In this document: piece by piece, positions 1-8,256 of the stretch | Numbering within the stretch: the first letter of the stretch is position 1 | Layout: each line of letters opens with the position of its first letter | Source of the DNA: Lentisphaerota bacterium | GTDB lineage: Bacteria; Verrucomicrobiota; Kiritimatiellia; UBA8416; JAFGIZ01 | Direction of reading: 5' to 3' | Length of the DNA stretch: 11,432 bases | Assembly: GCA_016929365.1 (NCBI GenBank) | Contig: JAFGIZ010000178.1 | Location: forward strand, 1-11,432 | The notes under the pieces: generated by a model | Told to the model about the DNA's origin: nothing | Seen by the model: only the letters and a program-made list of their open reading frames with translations | Databases searched by the model: none | Made by a program: the position numbers and the translations under genes

Positions 1-2
1 CC

Positions 3-44
3 GACCCGTTGATTCAGGGGCTCGTGCGCTACAGCGAGGTCTAG
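3..44 (+). CDS. Possible C-terminal end of a + strand gene (partial)
   Basis: From position 3 an open frame reads Asp-Pro-Leu-Ile-Gln-Gly-Leu-Val-Arg-Tyr-Ser-Glu-Val and then stops at TAG (42-44). The composition looks like a normal protein tail. It also gives a sensible tail-to-tail arrangement with the minus-strand GH42-like gene: the palindrome CTAG at 41-44 supplies the stop of both. Only 13 codons are visible, so no family can be named and the frame may be chance. Confidence 0.3.
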   Translation, partial: DPLIQGLVRYSEV

Positions 45-3000
45 TCCACGGGCTCGCCGCGAAAGATCACCAGCTCCCCGGGTTTCAAACAGAAGGGAAA
101 GCCCCGGGCGAGCTCCCGGCGGCTGACCAGACCGAGCTCGCGGCGCGGAGCCGTGAGCTCGGAGACCCGGTATTGGGGCGCCGGCAGGTCCGGCAATTTA
201 ATTCTGACCAGCTCCGCGCTTCCGCTCTGCGGCGTCCCCGTCTGCGGGTCGAGCTCGAAACCATTGTAAAGATAACCCACCCCGAAATATTGCGTTGTGC
301 CTTTCGTCAGCCGGAAAATGCGCATTCTGCCGTTGCTCGACACGATGTCCGCACGCCGGGCGATCTTCAGTCCGTTCAACAAGGCCTCGACCGCATCCGC
401 AGACCGGGTCCAATCCACCGGCCCCGCAAACATGAATACCCTGCCCGTGCCCAGCGGCCAACCGGCCAGGAGTGCAGCCCCATCGGGTGTCCGGGCCAGG
501 ACCTCCGCCGCCGGCGGCCATTCCAGGCGGTTGACGGAGCGCAGGCAGATCCCGGCCGGCCCGCCGGCAGCGGGCTTCAGTTGGCCGGAACGCTCGCCTT
601 GCTCCTCCGACGGGGTGATGGTTACACCCAGTTCGGCCGGGAAACGGAAATCCCGCCGCCCCGAGTCCAACGAGACGGCGCCGGTGACCGCGGTAGTGAT
701 AAGCGTGCCGCCGCCCCGGACGTAACCGACCAGGTTGGCCCGCGTCGCATCGGCCATCAGGGTCACGTCGGCGTCTACGATCAAGGCCTTCAAACCGGCG
801 AACTTGGCCAGCGGCGTATGGTCCGAGACCCAGCGCGGAAGGCGGTGCAGCCGGCGGTTCATCAAAGCCGCGACCTCCCGCCCGGTCACATGATTGACGA
901 AGAAACTGCGGTGGGCATACCAGGCATAGTCGCAGGAGAACAGGCAGCCGACCTCGATCGGAGGCGGCTCGGCCCCCTTCAGTTCCTCGAACACCTGAGC
1001 CCACGCGGGCACCCCGTCGGCCGTGCCCAGTTGGACCAGCCGGGTCAGAGGATTGCTGAAGGCCCGGTTCCACCGTTCCAGGTCCTTTAACCCGGCCAGG
1101 CCATCGCTCCACGCGGTCGGAAATTCGCAGTGCCACTGATAGCCGTAATTGAGTGAGCTCGTCCCGTAGGGCAGCTGGGTCCAGAGCGCCATGTTCAGTC
1201 CGGCCGGCGGCAGGGCCTGGGAGGCCTGCGGCTCCCCGCGGTAGGGAATTCCCCACAGGCTGACGACCGAAGTGTATTTTTGCAGGTTCTCATATTCGCT
1301 GGTGCCGGCGGTGAACCCCACCCGGTGTTTTTCAAACTCGGGAAAGTAGTTCTCGATTCGCCCGGAGTTATAGATGGCGTACTGATAAATGAACGAATCG
1401 GGATCGCGCTGCCGGATGGTCTCAAACACGCCGCCGAAGAATTGACGCAATTCAGTTTCACGAAACTCCTGGAAATCCCGCCAGCAGGGCCGCACGTCGT
1501 AGGGCTCGGTCCAATCGGGCGTCGGGGGGTAGACCTCTTCCCATGCCGCATAGGGCCGGCCGTACCGCTGGGCGACGGCGGGCAGGGTCTGATACCGCGC
1601 GTGGAGGAATTCACGCCACGCCGCGACGTGGGCCTGCGAATACCCGGCCAGGCGGAACGGCACGAAATCCGCATACGCGGCGTCAAGGTGCGGCCCGGTG
1701 GTCAGATAGCCGCGCAGGACCGGATGACCGGCGTAGCGCCGCAAGAGCCGATCCCACATCCGGATGAGCGCCGCGCGGAATTCGGGGTGGGCAAAATCCA
1801 CCGCATAGCGCGCGCGCAAGTAAAGGTAGCTGGAGCCGTCATCGTATCGCAGGGGAATCTGGAAGAGCCAGCGCGGAAACAGGTCGGCAAAGTACCAGGG
1901 AGCGAGGGCGATGCCCACCCCCTGCCGCTCGGCCCGGGCCAGCACGGCGTCCAGAAAGTCAAAGTGGAACACACCCGGCAGGGGCTCGATCTCCGCCCAG
2001 GGCACGACGAAGGAGCAGACGTCCTGTCCGCTCTCCCTGATCCATTTGAAGCCGCGTTCGAGGTGGTCCAGGCATTCGGCCGGGCTGTAGCCGGCCGGCG
2101 GGACGCACGGAAAGCTCAGGTTGCTGCCCAACCCGTGGCGGTCGCGGGGGTTGGCCGGCGCGGCCGGCGCGGCATCAGCCGGCTCGACCGTGACTCGGCC
2201 GGCCAACAGGCAGGCGCGGTCTCGGACCTGCCCTCCCTCGATCAGCTCGGCATGCAGGCGGCAGACCGGGTCGGCCGGCAGCGGCAGGGTTTTCTGCCAT
2301 TCGCCCTGTCCCGGCACCTCCAGGGTCATCTCGGTCACGGGGCTGAAGTCAAAGCCCAGGACCTGCAGTTTCAACCGGCGCGGGGCCGGGCCGGCCGCGG
2401 CGCCGACCTTGACCCGGTATTCGGCCGGGTCGGTTGCCGCCAGCACCCCGGCATCTCCAGCCGCCAGTTCCAGACCCGGCGTCCCGGCCGCCTCGGCCGG
2501 AACGTCGGCGGCGGGCCAGTTGTAGCGCGCCAGCCAGTAGTAGTGGATTGCATCGAGCGCGCCGTCGGCCTGCCAGATCCGCAGTTCGACGAATTGGCAT
2601 TTTTCGATCTTGTCCGCCGCGGTCAGGGGCAGGCTCAAGGCGTGACCGGAAGGATCGTCCAGGTCCTGCCGGCTGACGGTGACCTGCCGCCGGACCTCCC
2701 CGCCGGCCGGCCCCTGCCACCGGTCCAGGCAGCGGATGCCGACCGTATAGTTGCCGGGCTGAGCAAACAGTTTCTCATAAGGAATCCGGGGGCGGTCATC
2801 CGTGCCGGAATCGACGAACCGACGGCCGCTGTCGGCAACCCGCTGCCAGGTGCGGGGCGAAAACGGATCCTCCAGGCTGGCCAGTTCCCAGCGCGGATCC
2901 GCGAGGCCCGGGCGTTCCTCAATCGTCAACCCGTGGAGCGAAATGGTCCCAGGGTAGGCCGCGTCCGGACTCAGGGCGAACCCCGTCAACCGGAGCGGCC

Positions 3001-3409
3001 GGACCACCACCCGGTTGGTCGCATACGAGTCGGGATTGACTTCCAGGGGACCGGTCCCATAGTGTGCCCAGCCTGCGTTGAAGCTATACAGCGGCCGCCC
3101 CATCCGAAAAGGCTGGGCGTAAACCCGGCCGGCCGCGTCCCGGATCAAAGCCGACACCTCGAGATATTTTGCCGGCGACAACCAGAGCTTGAGGGCGTAT
3201 GCGCTCTCCGGCAGCTCGACCGGGACCGCATAAGTCAGATCCAACTTGCCGCCTTGGCCCGCCGTCAGCGTCAACGCTTCGCTTCCGCCTCGCAGCAAAT
3301 AGTTTTCCCCCGGCTGCGGGACTAGTTCGACCGTCTCGAAGCCGGCGCTGACGCCGCCCCAGCCCAGCAGCAGACAGGCCAGGCCGGTCCTGTGAGCATT
3401 CATTCGCAC
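41..3409 (-). CDS. Secreted GH42-like (beta-galactosidase-like) glycoside hydrolase family protein
   Basis: Large exported protein, second in a minus-strand pair. I prefer the GTG start at 3409 (1122 aa) because AAGGA (3417-3421) lies 7 nt upstream. ATG 3403 and GTG 3448 are in-frame alternatives. The N-terminus (Met-Asn-Ala-His-Arg-Thr-Gly, then a Leu-rich stretch) looks like a signal peptide. Residues ~25-410 are beta-rich and unassigned, followed by an Ala/Pro linker. From ~425 a GH42-like barrel begins, with PWAEIEPLPGVFHFDFLD matching the GH42 strand-2 region. The nucleophile strand is recognisable (PYRGEPQAS, candidate Glu726, then MALWTQLPYG and YQWH). From ~819 there is a GH42M-like (Rossmann-like trimerisation) domain with VRGGGTLI, then a small C-terminal domain. 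The canonical acid/base Asn-Glu after barrel strand 4 is replaced by Gly572-Pro573, with Asp576 nearby. Activity is therefore uncertain: it may be an altered hydrolase or a binding protein. Confidence 0.85.
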   Translation of the reverse strand: MRMNAHRTGLACLLLGWGGVSAGFETVELVPQPGENYLLRGGSEALTLTAGQGGKLDLTYAVPVELPESAYALKLWLSPAKYLEVSALIRDAAGRVYAQPFRMGRPLYSFNAGWAHYGTGPLEVNPDSYATNRVVVRPLRLTGFALSPDAAYPGTISLHGLTIEERPGLADPRWELASLEDPFSPRTWQRVADSGRRFVDSGTDDRPRIPYEKLFAQPGNYTVGIRCLDRWQGPAGGEVRRQVTVSRQDLDDPSGHALSLPLTAADKIEKCQFVELRIWQADGALDAIHYYWLARYNWPAADVPAEAAGTPGLELAAGDAGVLAATDPAEYRVKVGAAAGPAPRRLKLQVLGFDFSPVTEMTLEVPGQGEWQKTLPLPADPVCRLHAELIEGGQVRDRACLLAGRVTVEPADAAPAAPANPRDRHGLGSNLSFPCVPPAGYSPAECLDHLERGFKWIRESGQDVCSFVVPWAEIEPLPGVFHFDFLDAVLARAERQGVGIALAPWYFADLFPRWLFQIPLRYDDGSSYLYLRARYAVDFAHPEFRAALIRMWDRLLRRYAGHPVLRGYLTTGPHLDAAYADFVPFRLAGYSQAHVAAWREFLHARYQTLPAVAQRYGRPYAAWEEVYPPTPDWTEPYDVRPCWRDFQEFRETELRQFFGGVFETIRQRDPDSFIYQYAIYNSGRIENYFPEFEKHRVGFTAGTSEYENLQKYTSVVSLWGIPYRGEPQASQALPPAGLNMALWTQLPYGTSSLNYGYQWHCEFPTAWSDGLAGLKDLERWNRAFSNPLTRLVQLGTADGVPAWAQVFEELKGAEPPPIEVGCLFSCDYAWYAHRSFFVNHVTGREVAALMNRRLHRLPRWVSDHTPLAKFAGLKALIVDADVTLMADATRANLVGYVRGGGTLITTAVTGAVSLDSGRRDFRFPAELGVTITPSEEQGERSGQLKPAAGGPAGICLRSVNRLEWPPAAEVLARTPDGAALLAGWPLGTGRVFMFAGPVDWTRSADAVEALLNGLKIARRADIVSSNGRMRIFRLTKGTTQYFGVGYLYNGFELDPQTGTPQSGSAELVRIKLPDLPAPQYRVSELTAPRRELGLVSRRELARGFPFCLKPGELVIFRGEPVD

Positions 3410-3475
3410 GGTGGAATCCTTGGCGAGGAATTCGATTTTGGGCGACACGAAACGGGCTTTTTGCTTTCCATTGCT

Positions 3476-5758
3476 CTACTCCACGCGCACAAGGTAGGGC
3501 CATGCGGTATCCGGCGACGTGGCGCCCCCGGCACGGCGCACCACCCCGTACCGGACCGGCGTCCACTCGTGGGCGGTTTCGGTCCAACACAGGCGGGTCC
3601 GCCGCCCGTCGCCGTGATCGTGCTCCCACACGATCGAAACCCCGAGATCGCCCGACGGGGGCCACGCCTCCCGCTCCATCACGGCATACGGCACATGGAT
3701 TTCCAACGTGGCGCTGTTGCCTTTCCGTTGCCAGGCCCCGCGCGGCACCGGAGCCGCCGCGGGGGACGTTTCTCCTTTGAAGAGGCGCACGGTTCCATCT
3801 TCCACCAACATGGGAGTGCGCCGCGCCCCCAGCACCCAATAATACCCCCCCACCGTGCCCAGGGCCTCCGGCGGACGCGGATCGAAAAAGATGAAGCAGC
3901 GGTCGCCCGACGGATCGCCCCGGATGCGAGCGGCGAGGTACAGGCCGTTCGTCCCCGCCTTGAACGCCCAGTGCAGGAAGAACTCGTCCGGGCTTTCCCG
4001 TGCGTCCTCCGGTTTCAGGCGCGCGCGCGCCTGGACGGGAAACCCCACCGGCTCCCACACGTGTGCTCCCCATTCGTCCAGGCGCCCGTCCAGCTCGGCC
4101 TCGCCCCGCCTCGCCGCGCCGTACCGTGCATACAGAACCTCCGCCGCCGCGGCGCCGGCAGCGCCGTCACGCGTCACGCGTTCGACAACCGACGTGCCTC
4201 CCACCGCGGCGCCCGCGGGAATCGTGACGGTGCGCGTCCATGTTTCGTCGCCGCACCGCACGGTAACCGGAACCTGCCGGCCGGTAACCGTCATCCGCTC
4301 GCGGACAATCGCCAGCGGCACCTCGAAGGGCGCCTCGACCGCGTAGACCCGGCTGCCGCAGTCCGCGAAATCGACGACCGGAATAACCGGGGTCCCGCGG
4401 GCGAGATAGCGGTTATAGGGGTGCGACAGGAGCGCCTCCGCCGCGTGGACGTCGGGCCGCCGCACCTCAAACCGCAGCGACGCGCCGGGGTCCAGCGCGT
4501 AGCAGCCGGGCCGGTCCATGAGGACCGCCGCATCGCGCAGCGGGTACGCCTTGAGCAACCCGCGGCGCGGGGACGCCCCGCGGTGCACCGCGGTCACGGT
4601 GCTGACCGCGCCCCGGTCCGTCCAGCGCGTTACGCCGCGAAGCGCCAGGGGCGGCTCCGGCGGCGGCGTACCGGCGATCGCCCGGAAAGCGGCCCGGGCA
4701 AGCTGCAGGTGGCCCAAAGCGTTGGGATGGATGCAGTCGCCCCGGCCGTCCGATTCGAGCAGGCTGTGCAGCTGCATACGATGGTGCGGCGGGAAGCAGG
4801 GCCACATCGCGCGGGCCGAATCCTCGAGCGTCGGTCCGCCCCGGCCCCACAAGGCATCGAACGTCTCCGCGACCGGCACCCCCAGCTCGGCGCCCAGCCC
4901 CCGCAGGGCGTGGGCAAAGCGCACCGTGCGCATGATGAACCACGGCGGATCGGGCGGGAGCCCTGGCCTCGACTGCGTCACGCCGAACACGGAGAGGTAG
5001 AACACCGGGGTCGGCTGCATGAAGACCGTGTCGGCGTTGCACGCCGACGCCAGGTGCCCGGCCACCCAGCCGTACTGGGCCACGTAGTCGGCCAGCACGT
5101 AGCCGGCCGCCTGGTCGTTCAGTCCGTACATCAACAGTCCGAGGTCCGGATCGTTCGCCGCCGCGTCCCGCGGGAATTCACGCACCGTGGCATCCACACT
5201 GCGCCCGGGATAGGCGCGTTCGAGGAAGCTGATCCGGTCGTTGCCGGTCGCCCGCTTGAGCAGCATGACGAGCAACGACTCGTAGTCGCCCGTGGCCGTG
5301 ACCGAGTCTCCCATCGACAGCAGGCGGAAGGCCTGTCCGGACAGGAGTTTCTCCGCCGTTCGGGGCAGGGTCCGGCGCAGCGTCTCGGGGTCCGGCGCCT
5401 CCGGCGGCGTTACGGCCAGGAAGCGGACCTCGGCATCCCCGGCACGGGCCGGCAGCGTGACAATGTGAATGCCTTCCGCCAGCGGCGGGATGTCGATGCC
5501 CCCGTCGCGCACCGGGGCGCGCCCTTCGCCGGCCGGGCCCCAGCCGTCGACGGTCACTGTTTGAACCCGGTACGCAACCGTGCCCGACAGCCCGGGCACG
5601 GCGATCCGCGCGAGACCGTCGGTGAACACGCAGGGTTCCGCAACACGCGGCGGCACGGGGGCGCCGGAGGGTGTTTCCGCGCGGGCGGCGCCCATGAGGC
5701 CGCCCAATACGAGGGCGGCGATGGCTCGTCTGCTCTTGCGTGTCATCACGGTTATCAT
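3476..5758 (-). CDS. Secreted SGNH/GDSL hydrolase with C-terminal CBM9-like domain
   Basis: Predicted exported 760-aa esterase. The N-terminus has a basic stretch, a hydrophobic core and an Ala-Arg-Ala cleavage site near residue 27. The SGNH blocks are all visible: block I GDSV with Ser152, a Gly in YPGRS, block III GLND with Asn214, and block V DCIHPN with Asp341 and His344 completing the triad. Residues ~370-545 are beta-rich. From ~553 a CBM9/DOMON-like sandwich starts (LDGRLDEW, then LYLAARI, FIFFDPR and ATLEIHVPYAVM). SGNH enzymes of this kind often remove acetyl or other acyl groups from glycans; that role here is inference. ATG 5758 has GAGGG only 3 nt away, so ATG 5746 is possible. 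The gene is followed after 66 nt by the GH42-like gene, probably on the same transcript. Confidence 0.88.
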   Translation of the reverse strand: MITVMTRKSRRAIAALVLGGLMGAARAETPSGAPVPPRVAEPCVFTDGLARIAVPGLSGTVAYRVQTVTVDGWGPAGEGRAPVRDGGIDIPPLAEGIHIVTLPARAGDAEVRFLAVTPPEAPDPETLRRTLPRTAEKLLSGQAFRLLSMGDSVTATGDYESLLVMLLKRATGNDRISFLERAYPGRSVDATVREFPRDAAANDPDLGLLMYGLNDQAAGYVLADYVAQYGWVAGHLASACNADTVFMQPTPVFYLSVFGVTQSRPGLPPDPPWFIMRTVRFAHALRGLGAELGVPVAETFDALWGRGGPTLEDSARAMWPCFPPHHRMQLHSLLESDGRGDCIHPNALGHLQLARAAFRAIAGTPPPEPPLALRGVTRWTDRGAVSTVTAVHRGASPRRGLLKAYPLRDAAVLMDRPGCYALDPGASLRFEVRRPDVHAAEALLSHPYNRYLARGTPVIPVVDFADCGSRVYAVEAPFEVPLAIVRERMTVTGRQVPVTVRCGDETWTRTVTIPAGAAVGGTSVVERVTRDGAAGAAAAEVLYARYGAARRGEAELDGRLDEWGAHVWEPVGFPVQARARLKPEDARESPDEFFLHWAFKAGTNGLYLAARIRGDPSGDRCFIFFDPRPPEALGTVGGYYWVLGARRTPMLVEDGTVRLFKGETSPAAAPVPRGAWQRKGNSATLEIHVPYAVMEREAWPPSGDLGVSIVWEHDHGDGRRTRLCWTETAHEWTPVRYGVVRRAGGATSPDTAWPYLVRVE

Positions 5759-6074
5759 GGTCCCTCGCGACGACGCGGCGCCGGCTATGCAAACATCATC
5801 GGCCCGCGTGCCGCCCCCTCTTCCGCGCCCTCGATCATACCATGCGTTCCCCAGGAGACAATGGACGATTTGCAGCCGGATCTTTATGGAGGTGCCCTTC
5901 TACACGGCACATGACGCCCAGCGTGGATTGGAAACGGCATGACGCCTGGGCCGTCCTGATGCTTGACCCCCGAACCGGGCTTCTCGTAGGGTTTCTACAG
6001 ATGACGCGGATTGCACGCGGCGCACGCATGGATACGTTGGAACGGTTGCCGCGGCTTATCCACGGAGGTTCCTG
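5759..6074. other. Divergent intergenic region between SGNH hydrolase and methyltransferase
   Basis: I see no convincing gene in these 316 nt. The left part carries the minus-strand promoter described separately. Toward the methyltransferase, TTGACC (5963-5968) is followed after 18 nt by TAGGGT (5987-5992), a weak promoter candidate because the -10 matches only 3/6. The right end holds a strong ribosome binding site, GGAGG (6064-6068), 6 nt before ATG 6075. Short open frames here lack their own ribosome binding sites and show no recognisable motif. Confidence 0.5.
5834..5861 (-). promoter_or_regulatory. Candidate sigma70 promoter of the SGNH/GH42-like operon
   Basis: On the minus strand TTGTCT (5856-5861) is followed after 16 nt by TATGAT (5834-5839), a 5/6 match to the -10 consensus. 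TATGAT is preceded by TGG, which makes an extended -10. The predicted start near 5827 gives a leader of about 69 nt before ATG 5758. Nothing comparable lies in the 66-nt gap before the GH42-like gene, supporting one transcript. Confidence 0.5.
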
Positions 6075-6818
6075 ATGCGGCTGCCCCGGCTGTACACGGA
6101 GTGGGCCGGCTGGTGGCCCCTGGTATCCAGTCCGGACGACTACCGCGAGGAAGCGGAGGTGTACGCGAACGCGCTTGAGGCCGCCTGCGACGGTCCGGTG
6201 CGGCGCGTGCTGGAGCTGGGCAGCGGCGGCGGCAATAACGCCTCGCACCTGAAACGGCGTTTTGAAATGACCCTCGTGGACGCCTCGCCGGCCATGCTGG
6301 CGGTCAGCCGCGCGCTCAATCCCGAATGCCGGCATCTCGAGGGCGATATGCGGACCTTTCGCCTGGACGAGCGGTTTGATGCCGTGTTCATACACGACGC
6401 CGTCGTGTACCTCGTGACGGAGGCGGAACTGCGCCGGCTGCTGGCGACCGCGGCGGCGCACTGCCGGGCGGGCGGCGCCGTGCTGGTGGCGCCGGATCAC
6501 ACCGCGGAGACGTTTGTCACGACAACCGGCCACGGCGGCCGCGATGACGGCGAGCGGGGCGCGCGTTACCTGCAATGGTCATGGGATCCCGACCCGGACG
6601 ATACGACGTACCTCACGCAGTTCGTGCTGGTGCGGCGCGAGGGCGCGGCTCCGCCGCGCGTGGAACACGAACGGCACACCTGCGGCCTGTTCCCGCGCCG
6701 AACCTGGCTGCGCCTGCTGCGCGAGGCCGGCTTCCGGGCACGGCGGCAGGTATTGGAGCTGACCGATGTCGAACCCGGGCGCTGCGAGTACTTCGTCGGC
6801 TGCCGGCGCCGGCGGTAG
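6075..6818 (+). CDS. Class I SAM-dependent methyltransferase
   Basis: 247-aa cytoplasmic protein with a Rossmann-type methyltransferase fold. Motif I is VLELGSGGG (45-53) for S-adenosylmethionine binding. The acidic residue after strand 2 is Asp69 (LVDASPAML), motif III contains GDM (90-92), and strand 4 reads FDAVFIHDAV (101-110). This resembles the Methyltransf_25 type. The N-terminal LYTEWAGWWPLVSSPDDYREE matches a lead-in seen in small-molecule methyltransferases of this type. GGAGG lies 6 nt before the ATG, so the start is well supported. The substrate cannot be told. It is divergent from the SGNH/GH42-like operon and convergent with GH4, so it is probably a single-gene unit with no obvious role in sugar use. 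Confidence 0.9.
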   Translation: MRLPRLYTEWAGWWPLVSSPDDYREEAEVYANALEAACDGPVRRVLELGSGGGNNASHLKRRFEMTLVDASPAMLAVSRALNPECRHLEGDMRTFRLDERFDAVFIHDAVVYLVTEAELRRLLATAAAHCRAGGAVLVAPDHTAETFVTTTGHGGRDDGERGARYLQWSWDPDPDDTTYLTQFVLVRREGAAPPRVEHERHTCGLFPRRTWLRLLREAGFRARRQVLELTDVEPGRCEYFVGCRRRR

Positions 6819-6825
6819 CGGTTCC

Positions 6826-6846
6826 GCCGCCGTGGCGGCTTCTTTT
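6826..6846 (+). terminator. Rho-independent terminator of the methyltransferase gene
   Basis: GCCGCC (6826-6831) and GGCGGC (6834-6839) form a perfect inverted repeat, realistically a 5-bp stem with a 4-nt loop. It is followed at once by TTCTTTT, 8 nt after the methyltransferase stop. It lies in the 30-nt gap between convergent genes. There is no T-run on the minus strand, so it looks directional. Confidence 0.6.
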
Positions 6847-6848
6847 CA

Positions 6849-8219
6849 TCAGAACCAGAACGCGGGCAGCATGTCCTTTTCGGCCTGCAGCAGCGCTTCG
6901 ATCAGGCGTCTCGTGTCGGCCAGGCTCTGCGTCAGCGGGTCGCACGCAAAGGCGGCATAAAGCAGGTCCCGATCGCCGCTCCGGGCGGCCCGGGCGGTCA
7001 GCTCGTGCGTGTCGAGAACCTGTTGCCACAAGCCGCGCAACCCCACCGGTGCGGGGCCGACCTCGCGGGGGGTGACGGCGTCCATGCTGAGATCGCACAG
7101 CATCTCCAGGAAGGCATCGTCCGGCATGTTGGGCACCGCCGTCCCGTTGGGCGTATTGATGAAAAACGGTTTGTTGCGCCCGCCCCACATGGTTTCGATA
7201 ATGTCCGTGGCGTGGTCGGCACGGGTCTCCGCGAAAAACCTTTCCATCGGCAGGACGCCGTAGTTGTAGCCGTCGATTTCGTTCCAGTTTCGCCAATGCC
7301 ATTCGTAACGCGGAATGTGATCCCACAGGTCGAGCGGCGGAATCGCATCCTCGGTCAGGTTGTGCCCCTGCCAGTACCGAACGTATTCCTTGGTATGCCC
7401 GGTACAGGTCGGGACATAACCGAAGGCCTTGTACAGTTCGTACGTAATGGCGTCGTTGAACCGGGCCTTGGCGCCCTTGTCGGGGCCGTCGGTTTCGGTG
7501 GCCGCGCTCCGGCGCAGGGACTCGGCAATGGCCGGGACCCTGTCCGCGCCCTGGTACTCCGCCTTCAGCAGCCAGGTGAAATGGTTGGGCCCGGCGATCC
7601 GGAAATCGAAGTCTGCATCCTGTTCGGGTGTCAGCACCTCGTCCGGCCCGATGATACCGGCCCTCCGGGCGTAGCTGTTCTTAACATGCGGCATGTGCAG
7701 GCCGTCACACAACGCAAACGTCTTCAGCTCGGGCGCGAAACGCTGCAGCCCGATCCCGTTGGCTGCCGTGGGGTTGATATAGTTGATGACCCACGCATTC
7801 GGACACAGATCCGTAACGTCGGCACAGCACTCCAGGATGTGAGGGAACTCGCGCAGCGTGCGCATGATGCCGCCCGGTCCGATCGTATCGCCGCTGCACA
7901 TGCGAATGCCGTACCGCGCCGAAATCTCGCAGTCGCGCGCGCGGTTCGGGACGGACTTTTCGGCAAAGGACAATACAACGAAGTCGGCGTCTTTCAGCAC
8001 CTCGCGCCGGTCGGTCGACGATTCGAGCGTCAACGGCACGCCGCGATGCGCAATGGCTTTCTGCGCGAGGTGCGTCATGCGCGCGAGATGACTCGGGTCG
8101 GTGTCGACCAGCCCGAGCGTACCCGTGTTCAGCACCTCGCTGGCAACCATCTGCCAGATGGCCTGGCGTCCGAAGAAAATACTGCCCGCTCCGAGAACGA
8201 CGACCTTGGGTCCCTTCAT
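6849..8219 (-). CDS. GH4 family NAD-dependent glycosidase (alpha-glucosidase/alpha-galactosidase-like)
   Basis: 456-aa cytoplasmic enzyme, the usual GH4 length. The family uses NAD and a divalent metal in an oxidation-elimination mechanism. Visible elements are the dinucleotide-binding VVLGAGSIFFG (GAGS at 10-13), an acidic residue after strand 2 (LVDTDPS), NYINPT with Asn149, the metal-site Cys171 in LCDGLHMP, and a second metal ligand His213 in AGPNHF. A conserved region GYVPTCTGHTKEYVRYW follows. GGAGG lies 6 nt before ATG 8219. The Cys signature does not match the usual four-residue GH4 types, so the substrate class, including whether the sugar is phosphorylated, cannot be assigned. No PTS gene is nearby. 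It is divergently transcribed from the AraC-type regulator, which probably controls it (inference). Confidence 0.92.
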   Translation of the reverse strand: MKGPKVVVLGAGSIFFGRQAIWQMVASEVLNTGTLGLVDTDPSHLARMTHLAQKAIAHRGVPLTLESSTDRREVLKDADFVVLSFAEKSVPNRARDCEISARYGIRMCSGDTIGPGGIMRTLREFPHILECCADVTDLCPNAWVINYINPTAANGIGLQRFAPELKTFALCDGLHMPHVKNSYARRAGIIGPDEVLTPEQDADFDFRIAGPNHFTWLLKAEYQGADRVPAIAESLRRSAATETDGPDKGAKARFNDAITYELYKAFGYVPTCTGHTKEYVRYWQGHNLTEDAIPPLDLWDHIPRYEWHWRNWNEIDGYNYGVLPMERFFAETRADHATDIIETMWGGRNKPFFINTPNGTAVPNMPDDAFLEMLCDLSMDAVTPREVGPAPVGLRGLWQQVLDTHELTARAARSGDRDLLYAAFACDPLTQSLADTRRLIEALLQAEKDMLPAFWF

Positions 8220-8256
8220 AATCGACCTCCATCCTCTTTCCCAAGTTACATCTGGA

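Noticed and set aside
2153..2170. Tandem GGCCGGCGC 9-mer within the GH42-like gene
   Set aside because: It encodes the Ala/Pro linker between the N-terminal part and the barrel; two copies only, explained by linker composition.
1280..3325. 681-codon open frame on the + strand opposite the GH42-like gene
   Set aside because: Low-complexity composition and no motifs or ribosome binding site; the minus frame has recognisable GH42 and GH42M features.
3392..5914. 840-codon open frame on the + strand opposite the SGNH hydrolase gene
   Set aside because: Long antisense frames arise in GC-rich genes. It is Arg/Pro/His/Gly-rich without domains, while the minus strand has an intact SGNH triad and a signal peptide.
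5886..5942. Short + strand ORF (18 codons) in the SGNH/methyltransferase gap
   Set aside because: No ribosome binding site at a sensible distance, no hydrophobic or conserved features; chance length.
6041..6047. AACGGTT, a LacI-operator-like core before the methyltransferase
   Set aside because: The arms are poorly symmetric and no partner site is nearby; such short matches are expected by chance.
5835..6575. 246-codon minus-strand frame across the gap and the methyltransferase
   Set aside because: It mostly mirrors the methyltransferase, has no domain features, and overlaps the predicted operon promoter.
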